Below the pieces are notes generated by a model. It was not told where the DNA came from. It saw nothing but the letters and a program-made list of their open reading frames with translations, and did not search any database. From Thermoactinomycetaceae bacterium (GTDB taxonomy: Bacteria > Bacillota > Bacilli > Thermoactinomycetales > Thermoactinomycetaceae), in contig JANWJM010000082.1 of NCBI GenBank assembly GCA_025449475.1, forward strand, positions 1-9,476: DNA of 9,476 nt, in the 5' to 3' direction. Of the stretch, positions 1 through 6,827 are shown piece by piece (positions within the stretch are counted from its first letter, which is position 1; every line of letters begins with the position of its first letter). The position numbers were made by a program, and so were the translations under genes.

Positions 1-142
1 AAACTTACCATGATTGTTGATGAAATAATAATTTTATTATAGTACAAAATAAATTTGATGAACAGTTATTTATGAAAGCATTTTCAATTTTAATTGTTCA
101 AATTCATCTTTGTTAACAAAACTCTCTCAATCCCTAATGAAT

Positions 143-172
143 AAAAATTATCCACAGCCATTCTGCTGTGGA
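143..172 (-). terminator. Rho-independent terminator of the coupling-protein gene
   Basis: An 8-bp perfect stem (TCCACAGC at 151-158 pairing with GCTGTGGA at 165-172, 6-base loop) begins 7 bases after the stop codon of the coupling-protein gene. On the minus strand it is followed by a T-rich run (TAATTTTTAT, bases 150 to 141). This is the layout of an intrinsic terminator for leftward transcription. It suggests that the gene is transcribed as a unit ending here, with no co-transcribed gene downstream. Confidence 0.75.
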
Positions 173-178
173 TTTCTG

Positions 179-1795
179 TCAAAGGGTAAACTCTGAACCA
201 ACAACTTTTTTCTCTTTCTTCTTCCTGTGGAATATTTTCGACGTTTTTGTGCTTTGGCCTTTCACAGCACTTTTCAGGACAGGGTCCGTATCATACCACA
301 CTTGGTCAACTTCGGCTGGATAGCTACGGAAACTAAAGAGAATAGGCTTCTTCAATTTGCCAAACTCCTCAGGACGAAGAAGCGGAACACCTTGTTCTGA
401 GTATCTTCTCTGTGATAAATCCCGTTTAAAATCATCCGATACACTTTGCGCCGTTTTCTGTCCGGACAATTCACTGAAATATTTCTGTGTATCAACATCA
501 CTCGCACCCAAGATCAGCTTATAGCGACAGTTATCACTAATAATTTTCCGCCCATTATTCCCATAGATCTCATCAAGTTGCGACATCGACTGAATAAAGA
601 TCATCATATGCACATTTCGGCTACGAAGGGTAGAGAGTGCCTCATTAAATTTGGGAATCTGACCAAGCTGTGCGAATTCGTCCATCAAGAGGAGAATAGG
701 TGGATTTTGTCCTTCTTCTCGTTGGGATAAATGTTCAATCACTTGACTAAAGATAACAGTCCATAAAGGACGGTACTGAACAAGCAAGTGCTCGGGGACA
801 CTCAGATAGATCGTTGCCCCTTCTTCCAGTGTTGCTGCTGTCCAGTCGGACCTCGATGTACTCCGTTCCACACCCGGATCTGTTGCCCACATCATCAAAT
901 GTGATTTGAGCTCTCCAAACACACTACCCAACGTCTTCTCAGGCAATTGTCCCACGCCTGCCAGCGTAGCGACATGCGGATAAAAGCTTTCACTTAATTG
1001 TTTAACCACTTCTTCTGGCTTCTCTGTCATTAACCAATGAGCGATTTGCTGCAATGTTTGTCCGCGATAATATCCTTCCAACAATGCAGCTGAAAAAATC
1101 CCTTGTGCTGTTCGATTCCAGAAAGGGTCATTGGAGTTTTGCGGTTCAGGAATGAGTACTCGTGCCATCTGTTGTGCACCTTGTGCATTCTTGACATTCT
1201 CAATCGGATTAAACTGCGCACAATCTTCTAAAGTGGGGTTGAAGACATATGTCTTCCCTTTCGGACGAAGTTTTCTTGTGACATCGGATAATTCTCCTTT
1301 GATATCAACACAGATGGCTGCACCTTCCCAGCGCATCAATGTCGGGATCGCCACACTCTTCGATTTACCCATACCGGATCCCCCACACACCAACACGTGT
1401 CCGTCAACACTGGGAGGCTTCTCAATTAATTTATCTTTCATCTTTCCAAAGACAATTCCGTTGGAACCATGTAATCCTGCTTTTTTCAACTCTGGAAAGG
1501 TTGCGAAGCGGGAGTCCCCAAAAGTTGCTGATCTTCGATCCTGATAGTAGACGATCACACCCGCCAACCCCGTGACAAATCCTACACTTAAACCAGCATA
1601 GAGCAATGTCTCCATCTGTTCAAACATGCCACTCGCCCATCCGACTACCAACCAAAACACAATATTGACTACAAACATAACGAAAAAACAGAATGGAAGC
1701 GCGGCAAAATTACTTAAATAGTTGACAAATTGCTTATTGATCTTTCCTGGAATCAAGAGTATAAAGCGAAGAACATCTGAATCGCCTTTTTTCAT
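179..1795 (-). CDS. VirD4/TraG-family type IV secretion coupling ATPase
   Basis: A complete 538-residue type IV coupling protein, the inner-membrane hexameric ATPase that in conjugation brings the relaxase-DNA complex to the secretion channel. Two hydrophobic segments at about residues 31-52 and 64-84 anchor the N-terminus. Next comes the family's ARFAT-like motif (SRFATFPELKKAGL, about 95-108). Walker A is GGSGMGKS at 138-145, followed by VDIKGEL (about 163-169). Walker B is LLLMDEF at 368-374, followed by AQLG. The all-alpha insert between the Walker motifs (about 200-290) is present, and the C-terminus is short and basic. The ATG start is supported by a strong Shine-Dalgarno (AAGGGAGGAC, bases 1801-1810) 5 bases upstream. 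The length is at the low end for the family but nothing looks truncated. No relaxase, VirB-type gene or integrase lies in the window. The specific system (integrative conjugative element, mobilisable element or relic) cannot be assigned, so I give no gene symbol. Confidence 0.9.
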   Translation of the reverse strand: MKKGDSDVLRFILLIPGKINKQFVNYLSNFAALPFCFFVMFVVNIVFWLVVGWASGMFEQMETLLYAGLSVGFVTGLAGVIVYYQDRRSATFGDSRFATFPELKKAGLHGSNGIVFGKMKDKLIEKPPSVDGHVLVCGGSGMGKSKSVAIPTLMRWEGAAICVDIKGELSDVTRKLRPKGKTYVFNPTLEDCAQFNPIENVKNAQGAQQMARVLIPEPQNSNDPFWNRTAQGIFSAALLEGYYRGQTLQQIAHWLMTEKPEEVVKQLSESFYPHVATLAGVGQLPEKTLGSVFGELKSHLMMWATDPGVERSTSRSDWTAATLEEGATIYLSVPEHLLVQYRPLWTVIFSQVIEHLSQREEGQNPPILLLMDEFAQLGQIPKFNEALSTLRSRNVHMMIFIQSMSQLDEIYGNNGRKIISDNCRYKLILGASDVDTQKYFSELSGQKTAQSVSDDFKRDLSQRRYSEQGVPLLRPEEFGKLKKPILFSFRSYPAEVDQVWYDTDPVLKSAVKGQSTKTSKIFHRKKKEKKVVGSEFTL

Positions 1796-2218
1796 AAAAA
1801 GTCCTCCCTTCTCAACAGAGAGTCAAGTTTTCATAACAATCTTTTGATTCTATCTATCATTTTATATGAATAAGTATAAAAAGACTAGAATAACGCAAAT
1901 ACAATTACACATGCAAAAAAATATTCCCCTTCAGATAGTTCGGGATTCGAATCCTCGATGATTACCTTGTCTTGTAATCGGGAGCGTCCATTCCCGTCTC
2001 GCTTTTAAATGTGACATTTTATCACGCATTCCATTTAGTGTTGAATATCCGAAAGCCCGAATACCTTTTATGACCCCTCCAATCAAAATGAATAGCGATT
2101 GATAATTCTCTTAATATTTCATCTCTGCTAGATCATCGAGGAGAGAGACACCCCTCCTTGTGCTGATTCCCATACTATTATTTATTTACTATTTTATAAG
2201 AATAATATGATAAAAACC
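1796..2218. other. Gene-poor junction between spo0A terminator and coupling-protein gene
   Basis: This 423-base stretch separates the sporulation cluster from the coupling-protein gene. It holds the coupling protein's ribosome binding site, a short interrupted minus-strand frame (listed separately), and an 11-bp inverted repeat (TCCTCGATGAT at 1952-1962, its complement at 2132-2142). Its flanks are AT-rich. A leftward promoter must lie here, because the spo0A terminator should block read-through. The best -10-like hexamer on the minus strand is TATACT near 1872-1877, but no convincing -35 partner stands at 17 bases, so I do not call it. No tRNA, intact transposase or long open frame was found on either strand. 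Confidence 0.6.
1931..2173 (-). pseudogene. Unrecognised short frame, interrupted and lacking a standard start
   Basis: On the minus strand an open frame runs to TGA at 1931-1933. A clear Shine-Dalgarno-like GGAGGGG (2074-2080) is followed two bases later by ATA (2069-2071), where an ATG would be expected. From ATA the product would be 46 residues, basic and soluble, beginning IKGIRAFGYSTLNGMRDKMS and rich in Arg and Lys. An in-frame TTG at 2084-2086 would give 51 residues but has no site of its own. The same frame continues upstream past a TAA (2111-2113) to an ATG at 2171-2173, giving 20 more codons, and a second AAGGAGGGG motif lies at 2151-2159. This fits a small gene broken by a stop and a lost start, or a small gene using a rare start codon. 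I do not recognise the family. It could also be non-coding sequence that is open by chance. Confidence 0.3.
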
Positions 2219-2260
2219 ATAGAAAAAAGTGTATGAGTGTGCTCATACACTTTTTTCTAT
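2219..2260. terminator. Terminator of spo0A, symmetric and probably bidirectional
   Basis: A perfect 19-bp inverted repeat (2219-2237 pairing with 2242-2260) with a 4-base TGTG loop begins 4 bases past the spo0A stop codon. The stem's outer part is a run of six A on one arm and six T on the other, so an RNA from either strand gives a GC-containing hairpin core followed by a U run. It should end spo0A transcription and also block transcription entering from the left. Confidence 0.9.
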
Positions 2261-2264
2261 ACTT

Positions 2265-3047
2265 CTATCCTACTTTATGTTCGATGCGAAGTTTATCCGC
2301 CACCATCGCAATAAATTCGCTATTGGTGGGTTTGGCCTTGGTCACATTGATCGTATAGCCAAACAGATTGCGGATTGAATCCATATTTCCTCGGCTCCAA
2401 GCGACTTCGATTGCGTGTCGGATCGCTCGCTCCACTCGACTGGGTGTTGTATGAAACTTTTCCGCAATTCGTGGATAGAGAGATTTTGTAATGGCTCCTA
2501 ATAAGTCCACCTCTTTGTACACCATCATAATCGCTTCCCGAAGGTAAAGGTATCCCTTGATATGTGCGGGAACACCAATTTCGTGGATAACATTTGTTAT
2601 ATTGGCATCCAGATTATTCTGCTTATGCAGGGGTGGTGTCCGATGATTGCTTACTTGTTGCGAGGAGAGGCGATCTCCACACATTTGACGAATCCGTTCA
2701 GTCAAAACTTCCATATCAAACGGTTTTAAAATGTAGTAGGTAGCCCCCAACTCTACAGCCCGTTGCGTGATACTTTCTTGACCAAATGCAGTCAGCATGA
2801 TAATTTTTGGCTTGGGTTGAAGATTCATCATTTGAATCTGCTCAAGTACCCCTAAGCCATCCAGATGGGGCATAATGATATCCAATACCAGTACATCTGG
2901 ATTTCGCTGTTTTAAAAGTTCGATCACATCTCCTCCGTTATAGGCTACTCCAATGACTTCAATATCTTTTTGATTGGATAGATGCTCTTTCAACAGTTCA
3001 GCAAATTCACGATTATCATCCGCCAAAATCACACGATGTTTCTCCAA
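2265..3047 (-). CDS. spo0A: Sporulation master response regulator Spo0A
   Basis: A 260-residue response regulator. The phosphorelay transfers phosphate to it, and the phosphorylated form binds 0A boxes to switch genes for entry into sporulation. The receiver domain covers about residues 4-122, with acidic pocket D10/D11, phosphoacceptor D56 (VLVLDIIMPHLDG), T86 and K108 (ILKPFD). A variable linker at about 123-145 precedes the Spo0A-specific DNA-binding domain at about 146-260. That domain is nearly invariant in the family: HEIGVPAHIKGYLYLREAI, SRVERAIRHAIEVAWSRG (recognition region) and TKAKPTNSEFIAMVADKLR. The start is TTG at 3047, supported by AGGAGGG at 3054-3060 about 7 bases upstream and by alignment to other Spo0A N-termini. 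It is the last gene of the cluster and is followed directly by a strong hairpin terminator. A SigH-type promoter and an exact 0A box lie upstream, as expected for autoregulated spo0A. Confidence 0.98.
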   Translation of the reverse strand: MEKHRVILADDNREFAELLKEHLSNQKDIEVIGVAYNGGDVIELLKQRNPDVLVLDIIMPHLDGLGVLEQIQMMNLQPKPKIIMLTAFGQESITQRAVELGATYYILKPFDMEVLTERIRQMCGDRLSSQQVSNHRTPPLHKQNNLDANITNVIHEIGVPAHIKGYLYLREAIMMVYKEVDLLGAITKSLYPRIAEKFHTTPSRVERAIRHAIEVAWSRGNMDSIRNLFGYTINVTKAKPTNSEFIAMVADKLRIEHKVG

Positions 3048-3090
3048 AACAAACCCTCCTAATCATTCCGAGACATGCCTGATATGTTCT

Positions 3091-3120
3091 TGATTCGACA
3101 TCCACAAAAATGCTTCCTTC
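3091..3120 (-). promoter_or_regulatory. Candidate SigH promoter of spo0A
   Basis: On the minus strand GAAGGAAGC (3112-3120) and GTCGAATCA (3091-3099) are separated by 12 bases. These match the SigH pattern RnAGGAWWW, about 12 bases, RnnGAATWW, with mismatches only in the weak positions (G and C in the last two of the -35, and one C in the -10). The predicted transcript would begin near 3083, about 36 bases before the TTG start. A SigH promoter for spo0A is established in Bacillus; the assignment here is inferred from pattern alone. Confidence 0.45.
3094..3100 (-). promoter_or_regulatory. 0A box (Spo0A operator), TGTCGAA
   Basis: An exact TGTCGAA (plus strand TTCGACA) lies 47 bases upstream of the spo0A start, within the putative -10 region of the candidate SigH promoter. 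It matches the core 0A-box consensus. Spo0A-phosphate regulating its own gene is known in Bacillus. The overlap with the -10 here would suit repression or a promoter switch, but the direction of the effect is inference. Confidence 0.55.
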
Positions 3121-3219
3121 TCTTCATACCAATTTTCCTGAAAAATAGATAAAAAAGGAAGTCAAAAAGAACCCAATCATAAAAATATTTATATTTGAAA
3201 TTATATAATACTTTCGCTA

Positions 3220-4548
3220 TTATTCTGCTTTTTCCTGCAAAATAACAAAAGAAATGGCCCTCTTTAGTAGAGAGCCTTTCTGTTTTTGAATAACTCCTGC
3301 ATCTTGTAACATCCATTCAATAAATGTCCCGTATCCTGAGCGAGGATCATTGACAAAGACATGAGTCACTGCACCCACAACTTTTCCTTTTTGAAGAATA
3401 GGGCTACCACTCATCCCTTGGACAATCCCACCTGTCTTATTTAAAAGACGTGGATCCGTTACTTTAATGATCATCCCCTTTGTTGCGGGATGCTTTTGCT
3501 TCATCACATGCATAATTTCAATCTGGAATTCCTCTACCTTTTGCCCCTCAATCACGGTTAGTATTTTCGCTGGACCTTCTTCCACCTCATCTGCAAAAGC
3601 GACAGGCATCAATTTATTGGTTAATCCCTGTCCAGGCATACGCAGAATTTTCCCAAAGACACCAAAAGGGGTATTCTTCGTGATGTTGCCCAGGATTCGA
3701 TTCTCATCAAAAAAGATGGCTCGTTTTTCGCCAGGTTCTCCAGATGTCCCTTTTTGGATCGATGTGACATTTGAATGGATTAACTTTCCATCCCCGATCC
3801 GAATCGGTTGACCGGTATCCACATCGGTGATCATATGCCCCAAAGCACCGTAAACCTTATGTTTGGGATCATAGAAAGTAAGAGTCCCCACACCTGCTGC
3901 TGAATCACGAATATACAAACCTAAACGGTATGATTTTTCTTTTGCGTCATAATAAGGACGAAGCGAAACCCGCTTAATCTTGCCATCACGCATCAAGGTA
4001 ATGATGATGCTCTTCTTCTTTTCACCTGCTTCTTTCACAGCTTGTGATACCTCAGAAATGCTGTGAATGGGTCGATTATTGATTTTCAGCAAATAATCGC
4101 CGACTTGGATAACTTGCTTCACTTGATTGGAATAGGTATAATGTCCAACAACTAACACTCCTGCTGATCGAACTTTGATCCCAATCGATTGACCGCCTGG
4201 AATGACATAAACGCGTGGTAATACACTGACCTCGAGTTGTTTAATGGGGAGTTTCCCAAACAGTTTTAAGGTCAGCCGCGTTTTGCCGATGTTTTGCGAT
4301 TGAATAGCAAGCGATTGATTTCTTTCAATCGGAACATGAGACAAAAAGGAACCATTCACATGAATAATGTGGGGATCCATCACTTCGGCAGTTGCCGAGA
4401 CTGGAAATGGGAAATGGATCTTCTTTTTATCTCCTTGAAACAGACGAATCTCAGATGGAACATTGATAAATTGACGAAAAGTTCCGTTGGAATTGACCAA
4501 TACGATAAGAAGCACTAGAAGAATACCAATCCATCTCTTTTTCTGCAA
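3220..4548 (-). CDS. spoIVB: SpoIVB serine peptidase (sporulation signal, family S55)
   Basis: A 442-residue SpoIVB peptidase. It is secreted from the forespore into the intermembrane space, where it cleaves SpoIVFA and so releases SpoIVFB to process pro-SigK in the mother cell. A hydrophobic N-terminal segment at residues 5-20 is the export/anchor signal. A PDZ domain spans about 117-200 (VIPGGQSIGIKV, then VGDYLLKINNRPI). The S55 peptidase domain follows, with likely catalytic residues H238 (ALGHMITD), D365 (KVTDPRLL) and S380 (GGIVQGMSGSP), each two positions beyond those I recall for B. subtilis. The start is TTG at 4548: the frame is closed just upstream, and GGAGAG (4558-4563) lies 9 bases before it. 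The C-terminus runs a little past the usual end, with a Lys-rich then hydrophobic tail (about 420-442). It sits between recN and spo0A, as is usual in sporeformers. Confidence 0.97.
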   Translation of the reverse strand: MQKKRWIGILLVLLIVLVNSNGTFRQFINVPSEIRLFQGDKKKIHFPFPVSATAEVMDPHIIHVNGSFLSHVPIERNQSLAIQSQNIGKTRLTLKLFGKLPIKQLEVSVLPRVYVIPGGQSIGIKVRSAGVLVVGHYTYSNQVKQVIQVGDYLLKINNRPIHSISEVSQAVKEAGEKKKSIIITLMRDGKIKRVSLRPYYDAKEKSYRLGLYIRDSAAGVGTLTFYDPKHKVYGALGHMITDVDTGQPIRIGDGKLIHSNVTSIQKGTSGEPGEKRAIFFDENRILGNITKNTPFGVFGKILRMPGQGLTNKLMPVAFADEVEEGPAKILTVIEGQKVEEFQIEIMHVMKQKHPATKGMIIKVTDPRLLNKTGGIVQGMSGSPILQKGKVVGAVTHVFVNDPRSGYGTFIEWMLQDAGVIQKQKGSLLKRAISFVILQEKAE

Positions 4549-4627
4549 TATCTACCACTCTCCAGAGCTTCCCGTCTATCCACCCACCGTATGGTAGCTT
4601 AGCTTTAAGATGTCCATGGTAGACTTC

Positions 4628-4655
4628 TTTTATGTTAAACAAATGCTTCCTATTC
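4628..4655 (-). promoter_or_regulatory. Candidate forespore-sigma (SigG/SigF) promoter of spoIVB
   Basis: In the 115-base recN-spoIVB gap the minus strand carries GAATA (4651-4655), 16 bases, then CATAAAA (4628-4634). This resembles the SigG pattern GHATR...CATNHTA, with one mismatch in the -10 and a spacer one base short. spoIVB is known to be transcribed by SigF and SigG in B. subtilis, so a promoter is expected here. The exact elements are tentative. Confidence 0.3.
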
Positions 4656-4663
4656 GTCATGGA

Positions 4664-6358
4664 TTAACCATCTTTTACTTTCTCAGCCAGATATAGCATT
4701 TCCTCTGCGTGTTGCTTTGTCTTCTCCGTCACCTCTACACCCCCCAGCATTCTTGCCAGCTCCAAAGTTCGCTCTTCTTGACCTAATTTTTGCACAAAGG
4801 CATTTGTCTTATCATCTTTAGCTTTTTTATAGATATAATAGTGAAGATCGGCCATACAAGCCACTTGGGGGAGATGAGTAACGCACAGGATTTGATTTTT
4901 TTTGGCGAGTAGCGCGATGCGTTCTGCAATTGCTTGTGCCGTTCTTCCACTAACACCCGTATCAATCTCATCAAAGATCATGGTCTGAACGGGATGGTGA
5001 TGGATAAAGATACACTTCAAAGCTAGCATAATTCGTGATAACTCTCCACCCGAAGCGATTTTATTTAGTGGTTTAAGCGGTTCTCCCGGATTGGGAGCAA
5101 TTTGAAATTCAATCATATCCTGTCCTGTCTCCCCCAATTGAACATCGCGCATCGTTGTTGGAAAAAACGCGACATGAAAGACAGTGGAGCCCATATTCAA
5201 CTCACTTAATTCCTTTTCAACCTGTGTCTCCAATTGTTGTGCCGCTTTTTTTCTTCGTTTGGTGAGCTCCTCGGCTAAACGCTGACACTCTTTCAATTGT
5301 TGATCATGCTGCTCAATCAGTTCAGCTTTGCTGGTGTCGATGGAAGTTAATTGCTCGAGTTTCCGTTCAATGGTTTGTTGATATGCTAAAATTTCCGGAA
5401 TTGACTTTCCGTATTTTCTTTTCAATTGTTCAATCACATGCAGCCTCTCTTCAACTGCATGTAAACGCTCCGGATCAAATTCGAGTGTATCTCGATAATC
5501 TCCCAATCGGCGAACCACTTCTTCCAATTGATAAAATGAAGATTGGATTCCCTCGGATATTTCTTGCATCGACTCATCAATCCGCGCAACCTCCTCGATT
5601 TGCGCCATTGCTTGTCCCATTAAGTCAAGTCCTTTTCCTTCCCCTTCGAGCCATTCATAAGCTAGGCTTGTGTGGGACATTAATTTTTCCATATGAGCTA
5701 GCCGATTTCTTTCCTGCCTCAGTTCTTCTTCTTCTCCTGCTTCTAAAGCGGCGGCTGCGATCTCATCTCGTTGAAATTGATAATAATCAATTTGTTGATT
5801 GATCTCCTCTTCACTCCGATGGAGAGAGGCTAATTCTTTTTCAATCCGTCGATATTGACGATACTTTTCTTGATATTTTAACCGGATTTCAAGAACTTCT
5901 TTCCCAGCAAATTCATCCAACCATTCCAAATGTTCTTCTACATCCAAGAGAGACTGATGTTCATGCTGCCCACAGATATTAAGCAGTTTGGGACCAATCT
6001 GCTTCAACATCGAAACCGTGACCAGTCGTCCATTGATGCGACAGGTACTCTTCCCATTTGACGTAATCTCCCGACGAATTAAGATATCTGCTTGTTCGCT
6101 GGAAATTCCCCAATCTTCAAGTTGAGTCCAAATCCAATCATCCCGATCGACTTCAAACAAGGCTTCAATTTCTGCCTTTTTCGCACCATGCCGAACATAT
6201 TCGGAAGATGCTCGTCCTCCCATCACTAACCCCAAAGCATCAACGAGAATCGACTTCCCAGCACCTGTCTCTCCTGTTAGAACATGGAATCCTCGATCAA
6301 AGTCGATACTTAGTTGATCGATAATTGCGAATTGACGGATGGTTAATTCCCTTAACAT
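4664..6358 (-). CDS. recN: DNA repair protein RecN
   Basis: A 564-residue SMC-like ATPase that acts early at DNA double-strand breaks in recombinational repair. The N-terminal head half has Walker A GETGAGKS at residues 29-36 and the RecN-typical ICGQHEHQSLL (about 128-138). A long coiled-coil region spans about 150-380, rich in Glu, Lys and Leu. The C-terminal head half has the ABC signature SGGELSR (436-442), Walker B with D463/E464 (MIFDEIDTGVSG) and switch H495 (VTHLPQ). Two in-frame ATGs lie at 6364 and 6358. I choose 6358, because the Shine-Dalgarno AGGAG, overlapping the argR stop codon, is 9 bases from it but only 3 from the first, and because MLRELTIRQFAII then matches the family's N-terminus. 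The overlap suggests translational coupling to argR. Confidence 0.97.
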   Translation of the reverse strand: MLRELTIRQFAIIDQLSIDFDRGFHVLTGETGAGKSILVDALGLVMGGRASSEYVRHGAKKAEIEALFEVDRDDWIWTQLEDWGISSEQADILIRREITSNGKSTCRINGRLVTVSMLKQIGPKLLNICGQHEHQSLLDVEEHLEWLDEFAGKEVLEIRLKYQEKYRQYRRIEKELASLHRSEEEINQQIDYYQFQRDEIAAAALEAGEEEELRQERNRLAHMEKLMSHTSLAYEWLEGEGKGLDLMGQAMAQIEEVARIDESMQEISEGIQSSFYQLEEVVRRLGDYRDTLEFDPERLHAVEERLHVIEQLKRKYGKSIPEILAYQQTIERKLEQLTSIDTSKAELIEQHDQQLKECQRLAEELTKRRKKAAQQLETQVEKELSELNMGSTVFHVAFFPTTMRDVQLGETGQDMIEFQIAPNPGEPLKPLNKIASGGELSRIMLALKCIFIHHHPVQTMIFDEIDTGVSGRTAQAIAERIALLAKKNQILCVTHLPQVACMADLHYYIYKKAKDDKTNAFVQKLGQEERTLELARMLGGVEVTEKTKQHAEEMLYLAEKVKDG

Positions 6359-6370
6359 CAGCATCTTCTC

Positions 6371-6826
6371 CTACAACATGTCAGTAAAACGCTGAACGAT
6401 TTCTTTTACATTTGTATTCTCACGACAAATAATCAAGATGGTATCATCTCCAGCGATTGTGCCAATTGTCTCCTCCCAATCCAAATGATCCAGAAGAGAA
6501 GCGACTGCATGAGCATTTCCAGGAAGTGTTTTCAATACAATGAGATTGCCACTATGCTCAATTCCCACAAATGAATCCTGTAACAAACGTTTTAACTTCT
6601 GTAAAGGATTAAAACGTTGATCCGCCGGTAATGAATATTTATAAACTCCTTGTTCAGTCGCTACTTTTACCAAATGCAATTCCTTAATATCTCTCGAAAC
6701 CGTAGCTTGTGTAACTGGATAACCCGCTCTTCGGAGTTCATCCACTAATTCATCTTGGGTTTCGATATCTTGATTAGCAATAATCTCGCGAATTTTGATA
6801 TGGCGTTGCGCCTTCATTCTGTTCAC
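6371..6826 (-). CDS. argR: Arginine repressor ArgR/AhrC
   Basis: A 151-residue hexameric regulator that senses arginine, represses arginine biosynthesis and activates its breakdown by binding ARG boxes. The N-terminal winged helix-turn-helix occupies about residues 1-70, with the recognition motif VTQATVSRDIKEL at 38-50. The linker SLPADQRFNP (65-74) is nearly identical to AhrC of Bacillus. The C-terminal oligomerisation and arginine-binding domain has PGNA (102-105) and GTIAGDDTILII with D127/D128. The frame opens with GTG at 6826, one base after the nadK stop, with GAGAGG 4 bases upstream. An in-frame ATG at 6817 (148 residues, AAGGTG 6 bases upstream) is a reasonable alternative. No clear ARG box was found nearby. 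It lies between nadK and recN, which is its conserved place beside recN. Confidence 0.97.
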   Translation of the reverse strand: MNRMKAQRHIKIREIIANQDIETQDELVDELRRAGYPVTQATVSRDIKELHLVKVATEQGVYKYSLPADQRFNPLQKLKRLLQDSFVGIEHSGNLIVLKTLPGNAHAVASLLDHLDWEETIGTIAGDDTILIICRENTNVKEIVQRFTDML

Positions 6827-6827
6827 C

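Noticed and set aside
1941..2006. tRNA-like stretch: palindrome around TTCGAAT resembling a T-arm, CTTGTAATC resembling a Thr anticodon loop, and a CGGGA/TCCCG hairpin
   Set aside because: In neither orientation do acceptor, D, anticodon and T arms come in the right order with pairing stems. The base before TTCGAAT is A on both strands, which breaks the conserved G53-C61 pair, and there is no CCA or acceptor partner. A degenerate attachment-site remnant remains possible but is unsupported.
2010..2026. TGTGA...TCACG, considered as a CRP/FNR-type operator
   Set aside because: The spacing is 7 rather than 6 bases, the site is not placed before a clear gene start, and it lies inside the interrupted small frame.
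3059..3316. 85-codon minus-strand frame across the spoIVB end and the spo0A promoter gap
   Set aside because: It overlaps the spoIVB 3' end and the regulatory gap, its composition is Phe/Tyr/Lys-rich as translated AT-rich spacer usually is, and no family is recognisable.
4451..4660. 69-codon minus-strand frame starting just after recN and overlapping the spoIVB start
   Set aside because: It has no good ribosome binding site, most of its 3' half overlaps spoIVB in another frame, and it would occupy the expected spoIVB promoter region.
5383..5802. Plus-strand 139-codon frame opposite recN, and similar plus-strand frames at 1131-1544 and 3467-3811
   Set aside because: All lie antisense to strongly conserved genes, lack convincing ribosome binding sites, and give products with no domain-like pattern. 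They are shadows of the real genes.
6191..6204. CCGAACATATTCGG, considered as a LexA/SOS box for recN
   Set aside because: The Bacillus LexA box is CGAAC, four bases, GTTCG. Here the half-sites are too close and incomplete, and the site is inside the recN coding region about 150 bases past its start.
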